Shown: positions 32,955 through 43,616 of the stretch, in pieces
How the letters are laid out: each line of letters begins with the position of its first letter
Numbering within the stretch: position 1 is the stretch's first letter
Source: Strigamia acuminata
Lineage: Eukaryota; Arthropoda; Chilopoda; Geophilomorpha; Linotaeniidae
Reading direction: 5' to 3'
Assembly: GCA_949358305.1 (NCBI GenBank)
Contig: OX442314.1
Location: 54,571,369-54,631,368, forward strand
DNA: 60,000 nucleotides
The notes under the pieces: model-generated
What the model saw: the letters and a program-made list of their open reading frames with translations, nothing else
Told to the model about the DNA's origin: nothing
Databases searched by the model: none
Made by a program: the position numbers and the translations under genes

Positions 32955-35271
32955 TTACTTCTTAGTTGAATGTTTTTTCAAATTATGTTTTTTCAGTTGC
33001 ACACTGTGAACACAAGAATAAGCGCACAAATGGCACTTGAATGGTTTTTCCCTCATATGAATTAATAAATGTTTTTTTAGATGTCCACTTTGAACACAAG
33101 AATAAGCACACAAATGGCACTGCAATGGTTTTTCCCCTGTATGGGTTGCAATATGTTTTTTTAATGCTCCACTTTGGACACAAGAATAAGCGCACAAATG
33201 GCACTTGAATGGTTTTTCTCCGGTATGAATTGCAATATGTTTTCTTAAATCCCCACTTGTAATACAAGAATAAGAGCACAAATGACACTTGAATGGTTTT
33301 TCCCCCGTATGAGTTAATAAATGTGTTTTTAGATGCGCACTTTGAGTGCAGGAAAAAGCACACCCATATGGTCGCAAAATATATTGCAATATATTTCGAA
33401 AAGTACGGAAATGTATGCCAATATATTTTGAAATGTATTTACAATCGTCATACATTTTGAAATATATTTCTGAATATATTTCAAATACATTCTAAATTAT
33501 ATTCTAAATGAAATACATTTCAAAATACATTTTAAAAGACATTGTATTTACAATATATTTCAAAATACATTGGATAGTACATTCCAAAATACATTTTAAA
33601 AGACATTGTAATTACAATATATTTCAAAATACATCAAAGGCCGGGTGCACATATTGTGAATTGTTCTATCAGTGGAGAAAAAGTAGCATTCCGGGCGATT
33701 GTAGCGTGGATCGAATGGATAAAACAAGCATGTTCGTCCTGATAGGTTTTTTTTTATTGTTTTCTATGTCGTAATGTGGTCCAAAAATTATGAAACTAAG
33801 TTCATTAGAAAGAGAATGAAAATCTGCACAAGCCTGTATATTTTTTAATTCGGTTCAGTCGGGAAAAAGAACCGATTCGGGCCATATTAGCGGGCGACCG
33901 AACGGGATAATTTGGTGCAAAATTTGGATTCGACCACGAAAAAAACCAAAATTTGAAAAAACGACCGATTGGATTGTTTAATACATGTTTCCAGTGTAGA
34001 AAAATCCGCTGAAAACGATGGTGTCAATACCTTTTTGATTGGAATTATGGTTGGCTTTTTATTAGCAAAAGTCGATCTTATTTGGATAAAAAAGGAGGAG
34101 AAAATAGTGAAAGCTACCGATAGATGGCGGGCTTTTCAAAATGGCGTTACAAATGGCTGGATGGTGTGGGGCTGTTTTAAAAATTATAGTAACTGAATGG
34201 TTGTCACTTAATTCACTACCCTTTGGTTTTCGCCTATTTTGCTTAAACAATTAAATCAAATATATCATTTAAATCAACTTGAATAAAAAAGTTGCTAAAC
34301 ATTCCTTCATTTTTAATTTTAATTTTGTGATTTTAACATTCACGCACCAGGATAATTGAGGTGGGTTTAGATATCCACCTCCATATGAAATTGTATCAAA
34401 ATTTCAACCAAGGTATTGAATTCTCTCTGCTTTATCTTGTGCTAATGACTTTGGATAAAAGTTGAATAAATAAAAATGGTGGGTGCTTGCAGGTGCTGGT
34501 GATGGCTGCTGTCGGCTATTGGGTTGGGGTTTGGTTTGGAGTTTTGGTTGGGTTGGGGTTTGGTTTGGTTATATAATTTTGCAAAAATGTGTATTTTTGG
34601 TTTTGATTTAGTTTGGTTTTTGTGACAAAAATGATTTGCGGGTGAACAGCTATATTTTGAAATATATTTAAAAAAACATTCTGGAATATATTTTAGAATA
34701 CATTTCGAAATATATTCTGAAATATATTTCCAAATACATTTAAAAATACATTTAGGAATATATTTTCGAATATAATTCTAAATATATTTTAGAATATATT
34801 TCAACATACATCTTAAAATATATTTTGGAATATATTTTGGAGTATATTTTGGAGTCCCAATTTCCATATATTTTGTGATATATTTTGAAATATATTTTGA
34901 AAATGTATTTCAAAATGTATTTTCCGACCATATGGGCACAAATGACACTTGAAGGGCTTTTCACCGGTGTGCTTAAGCATGTGTCGTTTCAAACTTGAGT
35001 AATATGAGGACGAAAAATCACACAGATTGCAACACAAATCCAACTTCGCCGCGTCTATTATCGGTGATTTCGAACGGGAAGATCCGCCACGACTTAACAG
35101 CAGTTCAATGTCCACTTGCTGTTGCTTCAATTTGCCAGTTTCCTCTTTAAATTCTCTCGCCCGGGCTCTGATTTCTTCCAGCAGCGGATCGACATCGTTG
35201 CCGTCCTCAACAAGTCTTTCATCGTCGTTGAATGAATCGTGCATTTCTACGTTTTCGTTCATTTCCGCCAT
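32955..35271 (-). pseudogene. C2H2 zinc-finger protein, copy 2, split by a transposon
   Basis: The start at 35271 gives the same MAEMNENVEMHDSF opening as copy 1, a slightly longer acidic/helical region (DVDPLLEEIRARAREFKEET) and the first finger (LCCNLCDFSSSYY). The frame then reaches KPFKCHLCPYG and enters a 1556-bp insertion (33372-34927). Beyond it the array resumes with CAFSCTQSAHLKTHLLTHTG and four more fingers, ending KKHSTKK* at 32955. One finger linker reads HMREKP instead of HTGEKP. The 8-bp target CCATATGG is repeated at both junctions, proving insertion. Without it the locus would encode a finger array longer than copy 1. Confidence 0.85.
33372..34927. mobile_element. Non-autonomous transposon inserted in a zinc finger (8-bp TSD)
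   Basis: Flanked by CCATATGG at 33364-33371 and 34928-34935. Ends are TCGCAAAATAT and ATTTTCCGA, an imperfect inverted pair (TCGSAAAATA). Each end carries several hundred bases of AAATATATTTC/GAAATACATT repeats in opposing orientation. The middle (33640-34620) has short ORFs but no recognisable transposase. The 8-bp duplication is compatible with hAT-like elements. Confidence 0.8.
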
Positions 35272-35343
35272 TCGAAAGTATAAATGTGAAGTGTGCTGGA
35301 TCGGGTTGCAACGCCTCTGTGGAAATTGGAGAAAGAAATTCGT

Positions 35344-35352
35344 CTTTTTATA
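35344..35352 (-). promoter_or_regulatory. TATA box of zinc-finger copy 2
   Basis: TATAAAAAG on the minus strand, about 75 bp before the ATG, matching the position of the TATA element of copy 1. Confidence 0.55.
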
Positions 35353-35792
35353 CCACAATGCAAATAACCTACGTCGTCTATGCGTTCTTCATCCAATGAA
35401 TGAATCAATCAATCAAACGTCATGTGCACATCTCATAATTAGCAAAAAATTGGATTTATGGAAAGAAATAAAATAATTCGGTTTGAATAATTTGAAATCG
35501 AAATGATTGATTTCGGAAAATGTGTGAAAGAAAATTTCGGTCAGTAGTACAGTATCCGTACATTACAGACGAACTGATAAAAGATTTTGAACTTTTTTAA
35601 TTACATAATTAAGCCTTTGTATTTTAAACGTGCACATGAATTGTCTCGACTGATTTGAAGATGCCGTGCATTGCCGCGAAGTGTAAAGGACAGATGAGAC
35701 AACTGTTTATGTGACTAATTCCAGTGAAATTTTAGAGGAAATTACCCACAATTTTCGAGGCTTTGCACTATTAAGGGGAAGCAGTCAGATGA

Positions 35793-36040
35793 GATTTTAC
35801 TGCTGGTGCATGGCGACCTGATTGGACCATTTCAGACTATCATTGGCCGGGAGTAAATACGCGATGATTTTAACCGACGATTTCAGGCGCAAGAAATTTG
35901 TTTACTTTTTGAGAAAAAAATCTCAGAGCTTTCAATTTTTCAAAATCTTCAAAGCGCAGGCAGAACAGCAAACCAGATCAAATTTGAAGTGATTTGGGAC
36001 CGATAACGACGGCGAATTCGTGAATGCAACCTATCTATCC
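35793..36040 (+). pseudogene. Copia integrase core fragment
   Basis: Across frame changes the order is DLIGPFQT, then SKYAMILTDDFRRKKFVYFL, then TDNDGEFVN, the two Asp boxes and following region of a Ty1/copia integrase. An internal stop lies before FGTDN. It is separate from, and upstream of, the gag piece at 36804, opposite to copia gene order, so it belongs to another copy or a rearrangement. Confidence 0.7.
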
Positions 36041-36239
36041 TATCCATCTAAATAGAATATAGCAATTTGTTAAAATTTATGAAAATAAAAAATTCCATGA
36101 ATTTGCAGAAATTTTTTTCTTTTGCCAACTATAATTCGTAATTCGAATTATTTCAAGTTAATGCATTTTTTCTAGTGTTCATAAACATTGTACAAATGCA
36201 GAATGGTGTGTTTTGTTGAATATTATTATTGACACATTA

Positions 36240-36745
36240 TTGTGTCGTCGGAACGCTTGGTAAGATCGGTCAAAAACAAACTGAGGAAGATGTTGAAGCG
36301 AAACACTGACGACTTAGAAACCCTGCAGACCCTGATCCTCAAAATCAGTTCGATAATTAACTTAAGTAAGGCCTCTTTCGTACGTGCATGAAGATGTGGA
36401 TGGCCGTCGCATTTTATCACCCGAAAATTTTCTCACTGGCGGAATGTCAAAGTACGTCCCGATTTCAGCCGTCAAGAGATCTGCCCTGAAAAAATTGGAT
36501 CAAAAGCGCAGGTTATTTGTTTGGAAATTCTGGCGTTTGTGTAAAGCAGCTCTGCAACTTCCATGAGGTCAAGGGAGACAATTCGTACAAAAATCCGATA
36601 GTGGACCAGGTTGTGTTACTTGAGAAAATTGGGTACAACCCGTATTTTTGACCGCTGGTTCGAATTAAAAATTTTCCCTGACGGGAAGGGGTACCGAAGA
36701 TTGGTCAAGCACGTCAGAGCGCTGGAGCTTGAGCATGCGCTTGGA
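36240..36745 (+). pseudogene. BEL/Pao-type integrase C-terminal fragment
   Basis: ERLVRSVKNKLRKMLKRNTD and TLILKISSIINLSK, then in another frame HEDVDGRRILSPENFLTGG. A third stretch in shifted frames has IFPDGKGYRRLVKHVRALEL. This order (helical pair, tP.hFLtG box, final beta strand with RLVKV-like end) is typical of BEL/Pao integrase tails. Multiple frame breaks show it is dead. Confidence 0.55.
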
Positions 36746-36803
36746 TGAAACTGTGGACTAATACATAAATCGAGCGAGCACAATACAAGCTAAAGCGAAA
36801 GCT

Positions 36804-37346
36804 GTGGGACGGGACATACCTATTCGTGAGGTGATTCTGTACGCTACGAAGGGATCATTACTAAATATCACTCGATTGGACGCGACTACCGCTCACGACT
36901 CGATGCCAAGATTGAGGATCTGCGTGCGGGTCTCCTTATTGAGGACCAATGGGCGCCTCCTGCAACTACTTCAAGCACTCCAAGCACTTCAATTGCTTTT
37001 AAAGCACAAGGTAAAAAAAAATTCAGGCGGGAAAAAGTCTCGCGACGAAAACAAGAGTGTGTGTTTTGAGTGTGGCAAAGCAGGCCACATAGCCAAAAAT
37101 TGCTGGATACGTTTTCCTGAAAAACGTACAAAGCAGCAGCGGAAAGAAGCCGCTCAGTTGGCACAATGTGCGACACAGCATGCATACACCGCCACATCCG
37201 AATCGTTTATTGCAGATTCCTCTTCAAGACATGCGCTTCCGTACGGGTTTGCGCCACATAACGCACTCGTTGTCGACTTGGACGATGCTTCGACCAAATC
37301 CAATTGGATTCTGAATTCCGGGGCTTCATCCCACATGTCATCGTGA
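36804..37346 (+). pseudogene. Copia gag zinc knuckle and protease start
   Basis: 180-codon ORF with a CCHC zinc knuckle CFECGKAGHIAKNCW and, near its end, WILNSGASSHMSS. The latter is the copia protease active-site motif with Asn in place of the catalytic Asp, and a stop follows at once. The upstream gag part is degenerate. An RT scrap follows at 37560. Confidence 0.8.
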
Positions 37347-37559
37347 ATGGTTATCGACACTGGAAGAACTTGAAGCAACTGTCACGACAGCGAAGAAGCG
37401 AACAGAATTATTGGCGAAAGGAAGAGGCGAGATCATTGTTGATTGTCCGTTGCCGAACTTAGCATCGAAGAAAATAACATTATTATTATATCTTTACGTA
37501 CCCGAATTGAAAGGGAATTTACTATCAATTCCGAAGTTGACAGCAAAAAAATGCCGATA

Positions 37560-37809
37560 GTGGATGGACGACGTGTGCGTTTACATTTACCGGTACATAG
37601 GAAAGGGCGGACTTCTCGTACTTGGAGTTTATGTCGACGACATTCTCGCTGCGTTTTCTGCTGACGATACACTCAAATGGCTACTGACGGGCCTAAAGGT
37701 GGTTTTCGAGATAGTGGAGATGGGAGAAGTGCATTACCTCCAAGTCACAACTGAGGGGGTATGGATCGGACAACAAAAGTACATCGACGAAATTTTTGGA
37801 CACTTTTAA
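37560..37809 (+). pseudogene. Copia reverse transcriptase fragment
   Basis: Contains LLVLGVYVDDILAAFS, the YVDD catalytic box of a copia RT, then VFEIVEMGEVHYLQVTTEGV and a stop. Integrase and the rest of RT and RNase H are deleted, so it is non-functional. Confidence 0.85.
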
Positions 37810-38066
37810 TCCGGATGGCCGGTACGCAGATCAGCCGGTCTGCTACGCTCATTCGGGTTATCAAATCCTTAATCGCAATTATCATTCGGGTTCTCGGACG
37901 TTTTATACGGATTTTTTCGAGAACAATTATGAGCCAACTCGTCACCAGACTGGGGACTTCCGTCATAGGTAAAATGAACCAATTCCAAAAATTGTTCATG
38001 CAGATGCCTTTTTGACAAAGAAATATGTCTGCAATTAAACATCCGAAAATGAAGGCAGGAAAATGC

Positions 38067-39765
38067 TGTGACGATGACCTTTCGATGACGCTATCCGCTC
38101 AAAATGTGTATTTTGGCATAACAAGCTAGTCTATCTATTCAGTAGTTGAGAGATAGGATTGACAAAACCTAAAGTGTGAACTGGGTAAAATAATGAAACC
38201 GGTGGTTATCAAGACATAACATATTTATTGATATCTAAATATAATCACCGTAAAGTGATTATATTAATCAATTTGCATAAAATATAGTTACACAATAACT
38301 ATGCCGACAAATGGCCAAGGAATTCTCGATTAAACTATACATATAGTTGCCTGTGCGGCGCTATAATAATATCAATCGGCTTCGTCCTGGTAAGATGTCG
38401 TCTGAATCGGTTGATTATTTGGTCCTGGTTCGAATCTGTAATGAAAGGGTTAGTATCCGAGGACGTCCGGTTGACGGTATCTGCATCGCCACAAACTTGG
38501 GGCGGTTATTGGTTTAAATGGCTTGTGAGAGCCATTTACCAATTGACCTCTTATAAATGCTTTAAGACATTTATAATTGGTGTGATACGTCAAATGGTTC
38601 TTCATACGAGAGTAAACTGTTGCGAGTTTACAATCATAACTTCTGGTTCCGTGTAATGGATGTATTTATTAGAACATTACCTTTCAGTAAATACTCGTAA
38701 TAATTCTGCTTACATAAAGTTGGCAATTTAGTTACACATTTACTGGCAAGTAAATGCTAATGTAGCTAGTCTTCAGTTTTGTACAGTTCTGGAAGAAGTA
38801 TCCATGTTTATGCACAATGCTGAGTTGTGACATAAACTAGCTGGGGATTTAATCTAACTAAACTTTTCCGAGTTTAGTTATTTCAACCCTAATGTTACAT
38901 TTTCGACACGCTGTTCGGCAGCCGTGGTTTACTGCAACTGGCAGGCCTTGTGGAACACTTGTTGAATTATATCCGGCCCGACGGGATTCTTACTACTCAT
39001 CGCCGCGACCTGATCTCCTCACGGCCACACAGCCGACATCGGGCACCCGGACATGGAGGCATCATATCACCCATCTCCACGTCAAGTGTACGCCGTATGT
39101 ATGTTCTCATAGGCCCGCAGTATAAGGGGCATTGGCTGCGCAATCAACAGGCAAGCTTGTGTTTGCGCAATCAACATAACACCGAAGTAGTAGAATGGGC
39201 TCAAGAAAACATATAGTCAAAATATCTGGTCAAGAGCGAGCTACTTCCTGTTGCAAGGAAGTATATACTCGGGGAAAACAATAGCTTGGCCACTGCTCCA
39301 ATGAGAGCAATGGTCCTGCAAATCCCCCCAATCACTGGTCACGGTGATGGGATACTCAGAGCACATTTCCAGTCCAGGTGGTCAACAGGAACTGGATACT
39401 CAGGCCATAGCTCTCTGCTAGGTCGGGACAGGAACTGGATAGCGAGGAACACTTTTGGATTAAGTTTTTCAACTTGATCCGCGGGGGTCCACGCTTGAAG
39501 CAGGTGTGAGGGGAGATTTAATCCCCTAAACCTAGTTTTGAGGTAACTTTGCAGAGTTACCACAAAACAACATAATATCTGTATTTATTTCCATAAATAT
39601 AAGATAAAGTCGATTCTCTGCCTTAAAATCACATAAAAGTTATATTTTATGTGGTTTTACATCAAGTGACAAATTCTATTCGAATTTGCCGCTTATGGAC
39701 GTCAGCGCCATCTATCGGTGGGATTTGGCATGATATCGCATAAACAATACCGTGTTCGTCATACA
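38067..39765 (-). repeat. 3' LTR of the large retrotransposon (1699 bp)
   Basis: Minus-strand TGTATGACG...CATCGTCACA. It starts next to a GATAAGGGGGA polypurine tract at 39766-39776. Positions 38067-39641 match 56417-57994 almost exactly. The ORFs inside it (such as 38411-38656) recur in the other LTR and look fortuitous. It contains a series of perfect hairpins (38240-38879). Confidence 0.85.
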
Positions 39766-39776
39766 TCCCCCTTATC
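39766..39776 (-). promoter_or_regulatory. Polypurine tract
   Basis: GATAAGGGGGA on the minus strand immediately before the TG of the 3' LTR: the expected primer for plus-strand DNA synthesis. Confidence 0.75.
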
Positions 39777-40510
39777 AAGGGGCATATCTTAAAATATTCC
39801 CTCTTGATTCGTCTTCACTGCGATATATGACAAATCTTCTTCAGTTAGAGTCAACTAACGCATGTACCAACTAATGAAATTTATATTTTTCCGTATATAA
39901 TTTTAATAGTTCATCTCGTATATTATATATCTTCGTACGAAAATATATAATAGTTCATCAGGACTTATTCATCATGTTAAACTCCGGAATAGTCTTTAAT
40001 AATCACCAAATTATTAAATGTTCAAACGAAAGTTTTCTATTTATTCTTTCAAAACTTGTTAATTTCTTGAAAAATAAACACACATAAATTATCGTTGAAT
40101 AATATATTGTTATTTGGATCTATTACAAGTTCCAATAAAATTTTCGGGTTACAAAGATTAAATTTACATTTGTTAAAATGAAAAGAGAATCAAATATCAC
40201 AGTTAAATTATTTTGTTCAACTTAAATTGAAAAAATAAACTCTTCAAATTATTCACCCTTCCGGGCTGTAGAAAACAACACGAAAAAAAGTTTCATTACA
40301 AAAATTAGTTCGGTTTAAAAATGTATCAACTCTTTAGTTGCACATTACGGTGAAGAACCATAAAAGTTTTTTAACAATTAGTTCGTTTTAGTAGGAATGG
40401 ACACAACACGATCTCGTAGAATAATTGTTTTGATCGCCTGAACAGGCTAAAAAACTCAACTTGACGAATATCGTCCGACACGACGTGTTGCGTGGACGCA
40501 ACTTCTCTTT
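39777..40510 (-). other. Untranslated 3' region of the large retrotransposon
   Basis: No ORF. AT-rich with small inverted words such as ATATATCTTCG/CGAAAATATAT near 39928-39950. Confidence 0.5.
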
Positions 40511-42434
40511 TTAGATGACGGGGCTCTGGCGACCATCTTCCTTTTCCACGTCCTTCTGGCTTGCTTCAGGGTCGGCGCTCTCGTCAATGATAAGTTTGGT
40601 CGAGTCCTCCGACGAACTTCTCGGCAGCGGGGTCTCTACACTCGGGGAAATCCCTCTCGACGTACTTGGTCGACCAATTCTGGCGGCGAATCCGTCGGGT
40701 AACGGGCGCAAGCTAGCAATTGGTGGGTCCCTGGCTTGTCGTTCTTGCCTGAACACCTCTTCGGCCGTCGGTAGCTCGACACTCCAATCTGCGCGGATAT
40801 GGATGGCGGCGGGAAGTTGGCTCACACGTTCGAGCAAACGCGCCCATATGTGTTCCAACACAGGGAAGGGCTCGGTACGCAACGGGTTCATTATCCATCT
40901 CATAACTAAAATGGGCAACTGGTAATAAACGTTGCGCTTCTGGTTCAATCGTCGAGAAATGTCCAAGGCGGCTTCCCTGATGATGGGAGTGTAGTGATCA
41001 ATCTCGCACTCGGCCGCGTGTTCATTTGTGATGCCTGCCGGAACCATGAACGGGTACGCCGTCACAACGGACTTCAATGCTGGCAACTTCTTGGCTGGTG
41101 GGCCTGGTGGAGGTGTTGCCGTCTTAGGACTGGTCTTGGGGGATTCCACCGGTGTGGGAGTCTTGGACGTCTCAGTTGGTTGAGTGGCTCCGCATTGGAT
41201 CGTGGCTTCGCCAGTTGGGCCGCTTGCTTCACTTCCAATTCTTCATTCGCCTTTTTAGCTTTTAAGCTTAAATTGGCTAACATGCGGACCTCGTCCTGAG
41301 TCCAAGTGGTAACCTCGTAACCGCCGGGCCGGTGGATGAACCTTGGGTCCACTAGAATCACCTCTCCTAAATGGGAGTGGATCACTTGACAGGGGTCACA
41401 GGTGGACCATATACGTGGTCCAGGCTGCGAGGTCCCCATCACAACGTAAGGCAAAACATTGTCATTCCATGGTGAAATTTTCTCGCGAATTTTCCACCCG
41501 GAGCAATTTGGGCACAGCATTGCATGGCATCCCTGCACGATTCCTATCGCCCAGCCTCCGCCATTGCAAAACGGGCACGTAACCTCCACACGTTCATCGT
41601 AAGGGAGACGACATTTTGGAAGAATGACGTTAACGGCCTTTTCCACGATTTCTCTGCGCTCTGCTTTGGTGCCCTCGATTGGTGCGGCCTTCTTCAGTTC
41701 CTTTACGATTGCGGCTGTGGCTGCGTCCAGTTTTTCTTTAGGGAGGATCGGCGCGGCTTTGGCTGGAACTGGCTTTGCTGTTGCTTTCGTCACTTCCTTT
41801 TTCTGAGTGACATGGCGGCTGCGATACTGGGTTGGTCGATATTCCGTCCAGTTGGAACTCGTATTGGTTCGAGCTGGCTTTTGCGATGAGTAATGATAGA
41901 CCACTCGTGGCTGTTCAGTCAACGGACGTGGTGGTTCATTCTCAGAATGGAAATGCGGACGGTACGGGTGATTGCTACTACGAACATGGCGGCTGCTTCT
42001 CTCTCTGGAGTGCGAGGAATGAGACGCAGAAGTGGAAGGCCGATTCCAGGACTCGTCTCCAATCGTGACTTGAAGCGTGTTTTCCTTTGAGGACGTTCCC
42101 GAAGCTTCCGCTGATTTCACTAACTTCTTCAGGTAGTCGGGCAATTCTTTTCCCCTTGCTTTGGCCCAATCCATTATGGCCTGAGCACATTCTCTGCCGG
42201 AAGAATAGGTTCCCGCTGACTCGGCAGACTTTAACAATTTCCTCAGGTAGTCGGGTAACTCCTTTCCTCGTGCCTTGGCCCAGTCCAATACAGCTTGAAA
42301 GCCATCAGACCTTGAAGTCTCTTCGTTTCGGGACGGCCTACCGCGGTCAGGACTTGAATCGCCTGACGTCGACGAGTGATCGTAATGGACGTGGCGACGT
42401 TTATTTGGCGATCTACGTGGCCCTCGATCTTTCC
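40511..42434 (-). CDS. Third ORF of the large retrotransposon, unknown function (one frame change)
   Basis: Minus-strand frame entering at a likely splice acceptor CGAATTTTAG|GGAAAG (about 42434) and running to 41074, then continuing one frame back from about 41190 to a stop at 40511 (ATG in that frame at 41149). The N-terminus is Arg/Ser-rich. A 34-residue unit occurs twice: DWAKARGKELPDYLRKLLKS, then DWAKARGKELPDYLKKLVKS. A Tyr/Arg-rich region, a KPVPAKAAPILPKEKLDAAT segment and a Cys cluster CPFCNGGGW...CHAMLCPNCSGW (two CxxC pairs, probably Zn-binding) follow. The last part is Pro-rich with an aromatic RNVYYQLPILVMRWI block. No signal peptide, membrane span or furin site is evident, so it is not an ordinary env. 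It sits where env would be. The frame change could be a mutation; no slippery heptamer is visible there. Confidence 0.6.
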
Positions 42435-43616
42435 CTAAAATTCGAGTAATCACATCAAATGAATTAAAGTTATCGAAAAATAACCTAATACAGATGAATC
42501 GCCTATACTTAGCATATTTATGGTGAAATAAATATGTAAACACAAGCAAGTCACCGATAATTAATGTATTTATCGTAAAATAAATACATCAATCCAAATA
42601 AACCGCCTAAACGTTGATATATTTATTTTGAGGTAAATACATCAATTCGTTCTTCTCGATTATTCTCTTGAGATGCTAATTAGCGAAGTAAGGTGGATTA
42701 CTTTGTCTATATCCTGACCGTCATTATTGCGAACCACTGAACAATCAAATACTTCTAAACGGTTGAGTTTAAAAAATTTAAATTGAACATGGAACATCTT
42801 ATTTTACGTATTTTCCTTTTTCGGAAAGGTCCGTAATATCATAAATATTGTCCTTTAACCGACTAATAAATTTAACAATTTAATTTAATCGATTAAAAGA
42901 CAATAATTCAGATACTAAATTCCTAGTACGTGTTCAAAAGATGGTGAACACCCTCTGGTGAGAACTTTCTGTACTTTATAACATGACTTGGCGAGTTTTA
43001 TCTTTCTAGATAACTTCTCGAGTTAATGGCGGTGTATTTGAATATTTTATCATACAAAAATAACACTTTACCACTCATTGTTGATTCTCTGTTCGTAAAT
43101 CCGTGGAAAATTCGACGTTTTCTTTGCTGACGTAAATAATGTTGTCCAGACGAGTAACGTACGAAATTTCCTATTAAAATTCGGTTAAATTTTAATACTC
43201 TGGAAATATTAATTAAATTTATCGTTGAATAAATTTAACTTACGAAGAAACCTCGTTGTTTGTCCAAACAAGAGCGTTTTAGTAACTCGCGTCGCTGACT
43301 TCCAATTGAATTTGACGAAACGATGTTTTTTCCGCGATTAAACCCACGTGGTTTAGCTATGAAGTTTGAGCAAATCTCTTAACTAAATAAAATCGAATGA
43401 ATAGCTGTCTTTTCCGAGACTTGTGTAAATCAATTTTACTCACAACTTATCCGATTTTTCGCGTTGAGAAAAGCTTTACGAGTTGAGGACTGGCTAAGCG
43501 ATGTGTCAACTGTAGTGAAACTACGAGAGTGAGGTCGAAGTTCAACCTCAAAGCAGGTGTCTATTTTTTAGACCGAGCTCTGTAATTGGTTGATGACTCA
43601 TTTACACTATCTTGTT
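42435..43616 (-). other. Spacer between pol and third ORF
   Basis: 1.2 kb without an ORF. It contains small inverted pairs such as GTATTTATCGTAAAATAAATAC (42566-42587). If the acceptor at 42434 is used, this is intronic in a subgenomic RNA. Confidence 0.45.

Noticed and set aside
38425-38440. tRNA B-box-like GGTTCGAATCTG in the LTRs (also near 56780)
   Set aside because: No A-box, acceptor stem or anticodon arm at proper spacing; not a tRNA gene.
38411-39563. ORFs repeated identically at 56764-57916
   Set aside because: They lie in the two LTR copies; duplication reflects the LTR, and none has a recognisable domain.
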